Shown in pieces: positions 8,817 through 17,983 of a stretch of DNA of 64,000 nt (within the stretch, counting starts at the first letter, position 1; the number at the start of each line of letters is the position of its first letter). The notes beneath the pieces were generated by a model that was not told the origin of the DNA, did no database searches, and saw nothing but the letters and a program-made list of their open reading frames with translations. The position numbers and the translations under genes were made by a program. Source of the DNA: CAYQSU01 sp964420325 (GTDB lineage: Bacteria; Pseudomonadota; Alphaproteobacteria; Rhodospirillales; Defluviicoccaceae); assembly GCA_964420325.1 (NCBI GenBank), contig CAYQSU010000004.1:17107-81106 (forward strand), given 5' to 3'.

Positions 8817-9485
8817 ATGCCCGAGGACTGGACCGAAGCGTTCCCGGGGCTCGAGGGGATCGAGCCCGAGGCGCGGTCCGCCCTCCTCGCCGGCGCTCGG
8901 CTCGTGACGCTGCCGCCCGGCTCCGCGGCCTTTCGCAGCGGCGGCGCCTGCAACAACTATCTTCTGGTCCTGTCGGGGAGCGTCCGCGTGCAGATGGTGT
9001 CGGAGACGGGGCGGGAGATCGTCCTTTATCGCGTCGAGGACGGGGAGAGCTGCATCCTCACCACCTCCTGCCTCCTGGCGCGGGAGGACTATCCGGCAGA
9101 GGCGGTGAGCGAGACCGAGGTCAAGGCCGCGATCCTGCCGGCGGCGAGCTTCCAGGTGCTGCTCGCGCGCTCGCCGGTGTTCCGCGAGTTCGTGTTCTCG
9201 ACCTTTGGGCGCCGCATCTCGGATCTTCTCATGCTCATCGAGGAGATCGCCTTTCGTCGCGTCGACGTCCGGCTGTCGCGTTTTCTCCTCGAGCGCATGG
9301 ATCGGTCGGGCGTGCTGGAATGCACCCACCAGGAGCTGGCCGTCGAGCTCGGCTCCGCCCGCGAGGTGATCAGCCGCCAGCTCAAGGAGTTCGAGCGGAG
9401 AGCCTGGGTGTCGCTGCACAGGGGCCGGGTCCGCGTCCTCAACGCCGGGGCCTTGCGCGCCCACGCCGAACGGGATGCCGTGTGA
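8817..9485 (+). CDS. Crp/Fnr family transcriptional regulator
   Basis: A 222-residue regulator with an N-terminal cyclic-nucleotide-type beta-barrel (about 20-130), a long dimer helix and a C-terminal winged HTH (THQELAVELGSAREVISRQLKEF). The recognition helix reads R-E-V-I-S-R, combining the E..SR of Fnr with the R-E of Crp. It lacks the Fnr N-terminal cysteine cluster, but has a conserved-looking pair Cys79/Cys85 in GESCILTTSCLL plus Cys45. This Crp/Fnr type is often found beside DUF2892 proteins, as here. A redox or sulfur-species signal is a reasonable guess. It starts 19 nt after the nitrilase stop. Confidence 0.88.
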   Translation: MPEDWTEAFPGLEGIEPEARSALLAGARLVTLPPGSAAFRSGGACNNYLLVLSGSVRVQMVSETGREIVLYRVEDGESCILTTSCLLAREDYPAEAVSETEVKAAILPAASFQVLLARSPVFREFVFSTFGRRISDLLMLIEEIAFRRVDVRLSRFLLERMDRSGVLECTHQELAVELGSAREVISRQLKEFERRAWVSLHRGRVRVLNAGALRAHAERDAV

Positions 9486-9561
9486 CCATGTCACCGACGG
9501 TGCGCAGGCCTTCCGCTACGCTCGTGCCCATGAGCTGGCGATCCAAGGAAGGAACAATCGC

Positions 9562-9759
9562 ATGATCAAGAACATGGGAACGGTCGATCGCGTTCTTCGC
9601 ATCCTCCTCGGCGTGGTGCTGATCGCCCTGGTGTTCGTGGGACCCGAGACACCGTGGGGCTGGATCGGCGTGATCGCCTTGGTCACCGCCCTGATCGGCT
9701 GGTGTCCGGCCTACCGCCTGTTCGGGCTGAGCACCTGCGGGGTGCCCAAGAAGGCCTGA
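9562..9759 (+). CDS. DUF2892 (YgaP-type) small membrane protein
   Basis: A 65-residue protein with the DUF2892 pattern: MGTVDRVLRILLGVVLI, a second hydrophobic helix, then GWCPAYRLFGLSTCG. Two short TM helices are predicted, with Cys pairs at the C-terminal end as in the membrane part of YgaP (a rhodanese fusion in E. coli). It follows the Crp/Fnr gene by 76 nt and is followed by a terminator, so it is the likely target or partner of that regulator. The exact role is unknown. Confidence 0.85.
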   Translation: MIKNMGTVDRVLRILLGVVLIALVFVGPETPWGWIGVIALVTALIGWCPAYRLFGLSTCGVPKKA

Positions 9760-9803
9760 CGCCGGCCCTCGCGCCTCCCCCCCCGACGCGAACGGCGCAA
9801 GCG

Positions 9804-9833
9804 ACGGGTCGTCCGCAAGGACGACCCGTTCTT
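9804..9833 (+). terminator. Rho-independent terminator after DUF2892 gene
   Basis: A perfect 11-bp stem ACGGGTCGTCC / GGACGACCCGT closed by a GCAA tetraloop (9804-9829) and followed by TTCTT. It lies between the converging DUF2892 and pspC genes. Confidence 0.8.
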
Positions 9834-9865
9834 CCCCGGTGCGCATTGGGCGCAACCGCCCGCGA

Positions 9866-10267
9866 TCAGCGCTCGAGGTCGTTGATCTCCCGCTGCACCC
9901 GGTAGGCGTCCGAGGTGACATAGGCCTCCATCGACGTGAGCCGCTGCTCCAGGCGGAGGAAGCGGTGCCTGAGCTCCGAGAGCGAGCGCGCGGGATCGAC
10001 GCGCACCTCGCGCCAGAACCGCTCCTCGGACTCGGTGCGGTAGAGCGCCGCGGGCGCCCTCGGCAGGACCAGCGCCAGGATCACGTAGCTGATGATGGTC
10101 GCCGGCGCGAACATGAACAGGCCCAGGATGGCGAACGCCCGGACGACCCAGGGATTGATGCCGAAATAGGCGGCGATCCCGGCGCAGACGCCGAACAGGA
10201 TGCCCTGCTTCGGGTTGCGGTACAGCCGGCTCGGGCTCGCCTCGCGATCGGAGCTGCTCGTGGTCAT
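9866..10267 (-). CDS. pspC: Phage-shock protein C (PspC domain)
   Basis: A 133-residue envelope-stress protein. The PspC domain holds RLYRNPKQGILFGVCAGIAAYFGINPWVVRA followed by two hydrophobic helices (IISYVILALVLP). A long C-terminal cytoplasmic helical tail (about 85-133, RFLRLEQRLTSMEAYV) is typical of the coiled-coil region that talks to PspA. The ATG at 10267 overlaps the pspB stop as ATGA. Together with PspB it senses membrane damage and releases PspF from PspA. Confidence 0.9.
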   Translation of the reverse strand: MTTSSSDREASPSRLYRNPKQGILFGVCAGIAAYFGINPWVVRAFAILGLFMFAPATIISYVILALVLPRAPAALYRTESEERFWREVRVDPARSLSELRHRFLRLEQRLTSMEAYVTSDAYRVQREINDLER

Positions 10268-10494
10268 ACCTGCCTTCTCCACTCGGGAACCTCGGCATCG
10301 AGGATCCGCTCAAGGGTGTTGATGCGGCTCTCCAGCCTGGGCGCGAGATCCCACAGCTCGGCCAGCATCTTCTCGTCCTCGGCCGACAGGATCTTCGACG
10401 TGCGCCAGCGCGTCACGTAGTGCACGATGATCCACACCGGCGCGACGATGGTGAGGAACAGGATCAGCGGCACGTGAAGGAAATCGAGCATCAT
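10264..10494 (-). CDS. pspB: Phage-shock protein B
   Basis: A 76-residue protein with one N-terminal TM helix (FLHVPLILFLTIVAPVWIIVHY) and a cytoplasmic amphipathic helix (LSAEDEKMLAELWDLAPRLESRINTLERILD), as in E. coli PspB. Acts with PspC as the membrane sensor pair. It lies 22 nt after pspA and overlaps pspC. Confidence 0.9.
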   Translation of the reverse strand: MMLDFLHVPLILFLTIVAPVWIIVHYVTRWRTSKILSAEDEKMLAELWDLAPRLESRINTLERILDAEVPEWRRQV

Positions 10495-10516
10495 CGGGTA
10501 TCCCGCGGGGCCGCCT

Positions 10517-11191
10517 TCAGGAGCGCTCTTTATCCCGGCCCACGCGCGCCTTCAAGGCCTCGAGCTCGGCCTCGATGCCGGCGTCGGCCTCGAGCTCGGC
10601 GATCTCCTCGGCGAGGGTCTTGCGCTTGCCGAGGTCGTAGGCCTCGACCCGGCCCTCGGTGCGGTCGATCCGCCGCTCGACGCTCTCGAACCGCGCGAAC
10701 GCCGCCTCGACGCGCGGATCATGGGTCTGACGCCGGGCGCGAAGTCGGTTGGCGGCGGTCTCCTCTCGCGCCAGCATCGCCTTCTGCCGGGCCTTGGCGT
10801 CGCGAAGCTTGGCCTCGAGCTTGGCGATGTCCTCGTCGCCCTGGCCGAGCGCCGCGTCGAGTGCCGCCAGCTCGTCGGCGAGACTGCGGGCGGCGTCGGC
10901 GAGCTTCGCCTTCTCGACCAAGGCCGCCCGCGACAGGTCCTCGCGCCCCTTGCGCAGGGCCAGCTCCGCCTTGCGCTCCCATTCGGCCTGCGCCCCCTGG
11001 TAGCGGTCGAGCTGGCGGGTCACCTCCTTCCGCTCGGCGATGGCTCTGGCCGCCGTCGCCCGCACCTCGACGAGCGTCTCCTCCATCTCCTGAACGATGA
11101 GACGGATGATCTTCTGCGGGTCCTCGGCGCGGTCGAGGATGGCGCTGAGGTTGGAGTTGATGATGTCGGAAAGCCTGGAAAACACGCCCAT
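10517..11191 (-). CDS. pspA: Phage-shock protein A (PspA/IM30 family)
   Basis: A 224-residue, almost wholly helical PspA/IM30 protein starting MGVFSRLSDIINSNLSAILDRAEDP, the amphipathic membrane-binding helix, followed by the EMEETLVEVRATAARAIAERK coiled coil. It binds damaged membrane and, when free, inhibits the activator PspF. The start at 11191 is backed by GGAAGGGGA about 8 nt upstream and by the conserved N-terminus. Transcribed from the sigma-54 promoter at 11269-11283. Confidence 0.95.
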   Translation of the reverse strand: MGVFSRLSDIINSNLSAILDRAEDPQKIIRLIVQEMEETLVEVRATAARAIAERKEVTRQLDRYQGAQAEWERKAELALRKGREDLSRAALVEKAKLADAARSLADELAALDAALGQGDEDIAKLEAKLRDAKARQKAMLAREETAANRLRARRQTHDPRVEAAFARFESVERRIDRTEGRVEAYDLGKRKTLAEEIAELEADAGIEAELEALKARVGRDKERS

Positions 11192-11268
11192 CTGCAGTCC
11201 CCTTCCTGATGTCGCGAGGCCGGGCGCCGACCGCCGGCAGCCTTGCCCCGCGTCTGCACACCCACGGT

Positions 11269-11283
11269 GCACATCCCGTGCCA
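11269..11283 (-). promoter_or_regulatory. Sigma-54 promoter of pspABC
   Basis: On the minus strand TGGCACGGGATGTGC matches the RpoN consensus TGGCACG-N4-TTGC at 14 of the 15 consensus-length positions, with the invariant GG and GC dinucleotides correctly spaced. It points toward pspA with a leader of roughly 65 nt. The divergent gene encodes a PspF-type enhancer-binding protein, which is what such a promoter needs. Confidence 0.85.
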
Positions 11284-11424
11284 CGCCAGCGCAGGGTCGC
11301 CAAGCCGAGGAAATCCTGATCGAATCGACCGAATGGACGGATCGCCGTCCGTAGGCACCTGTTGCGTGTAATGCTATGAAGTGGTAGAAAAAACCAACAG
11401 TTCGTTGCTGGGGACAGATCCACC

Positions 11425-12465
<1,041 letters not shown>

Positions 12466-12497
12466 AAAACTGCTCGGCCGGCAAGGGAGGGCAGAGC

Positions 12498-13382
<885 letters not shown>

Positions 13383-13389
13383 CCGACGG

Positions 13390-14499
13390 ATGCGGGTCGG
13401 CGACCGCTCCTACCGCAGCCTGTGGCTCGCCGACGACGGATGGTCGGTCGAGGTCATCGACCAGACCCGTCTCCCGCATGCGTTCGTCACTGCCAGGCTC
13501 GAGACGGTGGCGGACGCCGCCCGCGCCATCGCGACGATGATGGTGCGCGGCGCACCGCTGATCGGCGCCACCGCTGCCTACGGCCTCTGCCTGCAGGCGC
13601 GCGAGGACCCCTCGGACGTCGCGCTCGGGTCCGCCTGCGACCGGCTGCGGGCGACCCGGCCGACGGCGGTGAACCTGCGCTGGGCGCTCGACGAGATCAT
13701 GACCGTGGCGCGACAGCTTCCACCCGCGCGGCGGGCGGAGGCCTGCTACCGGCGCGCCGCCGAGATCTGCGACGAGGACGTGGCGATCAACTCCGCCATC
13801 GGCGACCATGGCCTCGCGCTGCTGCGCGACGTCTGGAGATGGAAAGGCGAGACCGGATCGCTCAACGTGCTCACCCACTGCAACGCGGGCTGGCTCGCGA
13901 CCGTCGACTGGGGGACGGCGCTGGCACCCGTCTTCAAGGCCCACGATGCCGGCCTGCCCGTCCATGTGTGGGTCGACGAGACGCGTCCGCGCAACCAGGG
14001 CGCGGCGCTGACCGCATGGGAGCTCGGCCGGCACGGCGTCCGCCACACCCTGATCGTCGACAATGCCGGCGGCCATTTGATGCAGCGGGGCATGGTCGAT
14101 CTCTGCATCACCGGCACCGACCGGACCACCCGCTCGGGCGACGTCTGCAACAAGATCGGGACCTATCTGAAGGCGCTGGCGGCCCGCGACACCGGCGTGC
14201 CGTTCTACGTGGCGCTGCCGGGACCGACCATCGACTGGACGATCCGCGACGGCCTTCGCGAGATCCCCATCGAGGAGCGGGACGCGGCGGAAGTCACCGA
14301 GATCAGCGGGCGCGCCGCCGATGGCCGCGTGCTGTCCGTGACCCTGGCGCCCGACGGCACCCCCGCCGGCAACTACGCCTTCGACGTGACGCCGGCCCGG
14401 CTGGTGACGGCGCTGATCACCGAACGCGGCGTCTGCCAGGCGTCCGAGCCAGGTCTTGCGGCCCTGTATCCGGAGGTCTCCGGCGCGGCTCGGTGTTGA
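13390..14499 (+). CDS. mtnA: S-methyl-5-thioribose-1-phosphate isomerase
   Basis: Converts methylthioribose-1-phosphate to methylthioribulose-1-phosphate, the step after mtnP. The 369-residue product belongs to the eIF2B-like family. It shows MVRGAPLIGATAAYGL, the catalytic Cys in NVLTHCNAGWLATVDWGTAL and the catalytic Asp in ITGTDRTTRSGDVCNKIGTY. The later enzymes mtnB, mtnC and mtnD are not in the window, so the pathway either continues elsewhere or branches into another methylthio-sugar route. Confidence 0.94.
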   Translation: MRVGDRSYRSLWLADDGWSVEVIDQTRLPHAFVTARLETVADAARAIATMMVRGAPLIGATAAYGLCLQAREDPSDVALGSACDRLRATRPTAVNLRWALDEIMTVARQLPPARRAEACYRRAAEICDEDVAINSAIGDHGLALLRDVWRWKGETGSLNVLTHCNAGWLATVDWGTALAPVFKAHDAGLPVHVWVDETRPRNQGAALTAWELGRHGVRHTLIVDNAGGHLMQRGMVDLCITGTDRTTRSGDVCNKIGTYLKALAARDTGVPFYVALPGPTIDWTIRDGLREIPIEERDAAEVTEISGRAADGRVLSVTLAPDGTPAGNYAFDVTPARLVTALITERGVCQASEPGLAALYPEVSGAARC

Positions 14500-14536
14500 C
14501 GCGCAAGCTCCCGACCCGGGGGACTGCGGCTCATCG

Positions 14537-14566
14537 TTGCCGATCCGCCGGCAGTTGCACTATGTT
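14537..14566 (+). promoter_or_regulatory. Possible promoter of the COQ10-like gene
   Basis: TTGCCG and TATGTT are separated by 18 bp in the 118-bp gap between mtnA and the next gene, with about 45 nt left to the ATG. The match to housekeeping consensus is moderate. Confidence 0.35.
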
Positions 14567-14617
14567 CACGCGACGCCTTAACGGCAAGAAGCAATACGGA
14601 TCGCTCAAGCGCCGGTC

Positions 14618-15055
14618 ATGACCATTCACACCGAGAGCCGCGTCATCCGGGCGTCGCCCGACCACCTGTTCGACATGGTGGCCGATGTGGAGAGCTACCC
14701 CGACTTCCTGCCACTGTGGGTCAGCGCCAAGGTCGTCGCGCGACGTGGCAACGCCTATCAGACCGAGCAGGAGGTGGGTCTCGGCCCGCTCCGCCAGAAC
14801 TTCCGCACCACCACCGTCTTGTTCCGTCCCCGCAGGATCGAGGTGACGTCGACCGACCCGCTGTTCCGTGACTTCTATATCCACTGGGATTTCCACCCCG
14901 TCGGCAGCGGATGCCGGGTGACCATCGCGATGAGCTGGCAGGTGCAGTCCGGTCTGATGCAGAAGGCGATCGACCAGATGCTGCCGAAGACCGCGAAGGC
15001 GATGGTCGAGTCCTTCGAAAGCCGGGCGCGGCTTGCGCTGTTCGGCGGCGAGTAG
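14618..15055 (+). CDS. COQ10/RatA-like START domain protein
   Basis: A 145-residue START-fold (polyketide cyclase-type) protein. SPDHLFDMVADVESYPDFLPLW and the C-terminal IDQMLPKTAKAMVESFESRARLAL are hallmarks of the COQ10/RatA family. In alphaproteobacteria this family is usually annotated as coenzyme Q-binding protein, assisting ubiquinone function or synthesis. E. coli RatA was named as a ribosome-association toxin. The ubiquinone role is the more likely one here, by phylogenetic expectation rather than by any visible residue. Confidence 0.85.
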   Translation: MTIHTESRVIRASPDHLFDMVADVESYPDFLPLWVSAKVVARRGNAYQTEQEVGLGPLRQNFRTTTVLFRPRRIEVTSTDPLFRDFYIHWDFHPVGSGCRVTIAMSWQVQSGLMQKAIDQMLPKTAKAMVESFESRARLALFGGE

Positions 15056-15085
15056 GCCTCTCGCGGCGGGAGAGGCCGGTCCGCA

Positions 15086-15889
15086 TCAGGCGAAGCGGAC
15101 CGAGAGTCCGCCATCGACGACGAGCTCGGTGCCGGTGACGTACTTCGCCTCGTCCGAGGCGAGATAGAGCGCCGCATGGGCGGTGTCCCAGGCGTCGCCC
15201 ATGCGGCCCATCGGGCACTGGGAGTCGCGCACCCGGATCAGGGTCTCGATGTCGCCCTCGTCGCCGTAGACCCGGGTCAGCGCCGCATGCACCAAGGGCG
15301 TGTTCATCAGCCCCGGCAGCACGCAGTTGGCGCGAACGCCCTGACGCGCGTGGCGGATCGCCATGGTCCGCGTCATCGCCACCATGGCGCCCTTGCTGGC
15401 GGCGTAGAAGCCGTAGTCGACCCCGGCCCAACCGCGCGCGGCGATCGACGAGATGTTGACGATGGACCCGCCGCCTTGCCGGATCATCACCGGCAGCGCG
15501 TGATGGCAGGTGAGGTAGGTTCCCTTGATGTTGATGGCCATCAGCCGGTCCCACGTCTCCTCGCCGAGATCGGCGGGCCCGCCGACGACGGCGATGCCGA
15601 CGTTGTTGACCAGCACGTCGATGCGGCCGAAGGCCTCGATGCAGGCGTCGACGGCCGCCTTCACGTCCTTGGCCTTGGCCACGTCGCCGAGGCCGATCTT
15701 GCAGACACCGCCCTCGTCCTCGATCAGGCTCCGCGTCTCGTCGGCGGCGTCGCCGTTGACGTCGACGCCGAGCACCTTCGCTCCCTCGCGGGCGAACAGG
15801 ACGGAGATCGCCTTGCCGTTGCCCCAGCCGGGACCGACCGAGCCGCAGCCGGTGATCAGCGCCACCTTGCCTTCGAGCCGCTTCGCCAT
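15086..15889 (-). CDS. SDR family NAD(P)-dependent oxidoreductase
   Basis: A 267-residue short-chain dehydrogenase with the nucleotide-binding glycine motif (GCGSVGPGWGNG, an unusually long Gly loop), NNVGIAVVG, the catalytic Ser in NISSIAARG, and the YxxxK motif in FYAASKGAMVAMTR. The C-terminal segment YVTGTELVVDGGLSVRFA is standard. ATG 15889 has a GGAGGATAG ribosome site that overlaps the stop of the upstream acyl-CoA ligase, so the two are coupled. Substrate unknown. The pairing suggests a hydroxyacyl-CoA or alcohol intermediate of the same pathway. Confidence 0.88.
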   Translation of the reverse strand: MAKRLEGKVALITGCGSVGPGWGNGKAISVLFAREGAKVLGVDVNGDAADETRSLIEDEGGVCKIGLGDVAKAKDVKAAVDACIEAFGRIDVLVNNVGIAVVGGPADLGEETWDRLMAINIKGTYLTCHHALPVMIRQGGGSIVNISSIAARGWAGVDYGFYAASKGAMVAMTRTMAIRHARQGVRANCVLPGLMNTPLVHAALTRVYGDEGDIETLIRVRDSQCPMGRMGDAWDTAHAALYLASDEAKYVTGTELVVDGGLSVRFA

Positions 15890-15891
15890 CG

Positions 15892-17430
15892 CTATCCTCC
15901 GGTGCCTTCCGAAAGCCGCTGGCGTAGCTCGGTCTTCAGCACCTTTCCGTAGTTGTTCTTCGGCAGGGCATCGACGATGACGTAGCGCCTTGGGCGCTTG
16001 AAGCTGGCAAGGTGCCCGCGGCACACCCTGTCGAGCGCAGCCGGATCGACCGAACGCGTCTGCGCCGGGACGACGAAGGCGACCACCCGTTCCCCCCACT
16101 CGCGATCGGGCTCTCCGACCACCGACACCTCCGCCACTGCCGGATGGCGCATCAGCGCTTCCTCCACCTCTCGCGGATAGATGTTGGCGCCGCCGCTGAT
16201 GATGAGGTCCTTCGAGCGGTCCTTCAGGGTGAGGAAGCCGTCCTCGTCGAGGACGCCGACGTCGCCGGTGTGCAGCCAGCCGTTGCGCAGCGTCTCGGCG
16301 GTCGCCCGCGGATCCTGCCAGTAGCCGGTCATCACCGCGTCTCCCCGCACCAGAACCTCGCCGGTCTCGCCCGGCGGCAGGAGACGGTCGTCCGCGTCGG
16401 CGACGGCCACCTGAACCACCGTCTGCGCGATGCCCACCGAGGCCAGGCGCTGCTCGTACCGCGGATGGGCGACGTTCGCATGTCGCGCCTTGTCGAGGGC
16501 GGTGATCGTCATCGGGCTCTCGCCCTGGCCGTAGATCTGGGCGAGCGTGTTGCCGAGCACCGCCATCGCCCGCTTGCAGTCCTCGACGTACATCGGGCCG
16601 CCGCCGTAGACGATGGTCTTCAGGTTGGTCGTGTCGGCCCGCGCGGCGTCCCTGCTCTCGACGAGACGGCGGACCATCGTCGGCGCTGCGAACAGCCCGA
16701 CGCCCGGGTGCGCGCGGATCAGATCGAAGATCTCGGCCGGCTCGAAGCCGCCGCTCTCGGGGATCACCTGCGTCGCCGCGGCGGCGACGTGGGGCAGGAT
16801 GTACATGCCCGACCCGTGGGACATCGGCGCGGCATGGATGATGCAGTCCTCAGGGGCGATGCGATCGACGTCGACGAAGTAGCTCGTGGTCATCGCCAGG
16901 AGATTGCGATGGCTCAGCATCGCGCCTTTCGGCCGGCCGGTGGTGCCGCTGGTGTAGAAGAGCCAGGCAGTGTCGCCCGGCGCCCGCGGCCAGGCCGGCA
17001 CCGGCTCACCGGAGGCGAGCCCGACGTAGTCCTCGTCCTCGACCGGGATGACCGCCTCGAGGTCGGCGAGCTTCGGTGCCAGGGACGCCACGGTTTCGGC
17101 GCGGTCCGCGGTGACGAAGGCGACGCGGGCACCGGAGTGCCCGAGGATGTACTCGAACTCCGGGGCGGCCAGCTTGGCGTTGACCGGCACGGCGACCAGA
17201 CCGCCGTGCCAGCACGCGAACAGCACCTCGACGTAGGCCGGGCCGTTCCGCATCACCAGCGCGACGCGATCGCCGGGCGCGAGACGGAAGCGCTCGCGCA
17301 CGTTGCCGGCGATCACCGCCGCGCGCTGGAGCAGAACGCCGTAGGTGCAATGCGGCGCGGGACCGAGGGCGATGGCCGAGCGCTCGCGGTGGGCGAGGCC
17401 GGCACGAACAAGCAGGTTGGCGACGTTCAT
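15892..17430 (-). CDS. AMP-dependent acyl-CoA ligase (class I adenylate-forming)
   Basis: A 512-residue acyl-CoA synthetase. The P-loop YTSGTTGRPKG is at residues 159-169. YGQGESPMTIT is the A5-type motif, and GWLHTGDVGVLDEDGFLTLKDRSKDLIISGGANIYP is the hinge. The C-terminal catalytic lysine is in PKNNYGKVLKTEL. It forms an operon with the SDR 2 nt downstream. The acid could be a fatty or an aromatic acid; the nearby hydroxybenzoyl-CoA reductase makes an aromatic substrate conceivable, but nothing in the sequence proves it. Confidence 0.87.
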   Translation of the reverse strand: MNVANLLVRAGLAHRERSAIALGPAPHCTYGVLLQRAAVIAGNVRERFRLAPGDRVALVMRNGPAYVEVLFACWHGGLVAVPVNAKLAAPEFEYILGHSGARVAFVTADRAETVASLAPKLADLEAVIPVEDEDYVGLASGEPVPAWPRAPGDTAWLFYTSGTTGRPKGAMLSHRNLLAMTTSYFVDVDRIAPEDCIIHAAPMSHGSGMYILPHVAAAATQVIPESGGFEPAEIFDLIRAHPGVGLFAAPTMVRRLVESRDAARADTTNLKTIVYGGGPMYVEDCKRAMAVLGNTLAQIYGQGESPMTITALDKARHANVAHPRYEQRLASVGIAQTVVQVAVADADDRLLPPGETGEVLVRGDAVMTGYWQDPRATAETLRNGWLHTGDVGVLDEDGFLTLKDRSKDLIISGGANIYPREVEEALMRHPAVAEVSVVGEPDREWGERVVAFVVPAQTRSVDPAALDRVCRGHLASFKRPRRYVIVDALPKNNYGKVLKTELRQRLSEGTGG

Positions 17431-17479
17431 CGGCGCTCACGCCGGACGGCGCCGGCTTGGTGTGCACGGTGAGCCAACG

Positions 17480-17615
17480 GCGGCCCGGCGACGAGACCGG
17501 CCCCGACGTGGACCATCAACGACGTCCCGAACGTGCCGGTGCCGATGAGACCTACGCCCACCGGGCGTTCGGCGTCGGCACACTGTCGAGGCCGCGAACG
17601 CAAACTCATGGACAT
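17480..17615 (-). pseudogene. Remnant of a Rossmann-fold oxidoreductase N-terminus
   Basis: On the minus strand the frame reads RPVGVGLIGTGTFGTSLM, the opening strand-loop-helix of an NAD(P)-binding Rossmann domain like that of homoserine dehydrogenase/SAF-type oxidoreductases. It then runs on for about 20 residues and degenerates. No such enzyme follows; the acyl-CoA ligase starts at 17430. It looks like the stump of a deleted gene. The call rests on motif recognition over under 30 residues. Confidence 0.35.
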
Positions 17616-17747
17616 CCGTGCTGGTCCTCGTCCCGCCGCGGACCTCTGCCTGAGGGTTCAGAATACCGCGTGCCAGGGCTGAAGCAACCGCCTCGGCGGC
17701 CCTCTCGCGCCACGTCCACGCCTCCTCGTCCGAACGGTTCCGGGATC

Positions 17748-17763
17748 TGTGATCTTGATCACA
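17748..17763. promoter_or_regulatory. Perfect CRP-type palindrome
   Basis: TGTGATCTTGATCACA fits the classical CRP consensus TGTGA-N6-TCACA exactly, with 7-bp perfect arms. It lies in a noncoding stretch about 100 bp upstream of the likely start of the candidate small RNA. The window encodes a Crp/Fnr protein (8817-9485), which may or may not be its ligand. Confidence 0.6.
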
Positions 17764-17848
17764 GCTATTGCGACCCGTTTGCGCCAGAATGCCCTGTCGT
17801 CGGCGACGCCGGTTGATCCTCGCCTGACGCAGTCGCTAGGATCATCCG

Positions 17849-17937
17849 GGGTTCCACCCGTCTCCATCGTCTGCCGACGGAGACAACCTGGATTCGCAAT
17901 CATTCCGGCGGAGCTCCCCCTCGGGGCTCCGCTTTTT
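17849..17937 (+). ncRNA. Candidate small RNA
   Basis: No protein-coding frame accounts for this stretch, yet it ends in a strong intrinsic terminator. It is preceded by TTGATC (17813-17818) and TAGGAT (17837-17842), 18 bp apart, which predicts a start near 17849 and a transcript of about 89 nt. A CRP-type site lies further upstream. An inverted repeat TGATCCT/AGGATCA (17814-17820 and 17838-17844) overlaps the promoter. The start is inferred, and no known sRNA family is recognised. Confidence 0.45.
17908..17937 (+). terminator. Rho-independent terminator without an upstream ORF
   Basis: GCGGAG pairs with CTCCGC, extended by CCCC/GGGG with a 2-nt bulge. The stem runs 17908-17932 and is followed immediately by five T (17933-17937). 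It reads on the plus strand, where no protein gene precedes it. Confidence 0.75.
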
Positions 17938-17983
17938 CTCGCCGTGCGCAATGGCGAGTGCGGCCGGCGAAGCGAGGCACGGC

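Noticed and set aside
9483..9497. TGTGACCATGTCAC at the end of the Crp/Fnr gene as its own binding site
   Set aside because: The arms are separated by 5 rather than 6 bp and the site overlaps the coding end; not convincing.
11351..11365. GGCACCTGTTGC as a sigma-54 promoter for pspF
   Set aside because: The GG and GC elements are 8 bp apart instead of 10, so RpoN would not use it.
17427..17480. Extension of the Rossmann remnant into the ligase start
   Set aside because: After residue 30 or so the frame loses protein-like character; only the motif part is kept.
17457..17816. Plus-strand 119-codon frame between the ligase and the small RNA
   Set aside because: Composition is Arg/Pro-rich with no motif, no ribosome site and it covers the CRP palindrome.
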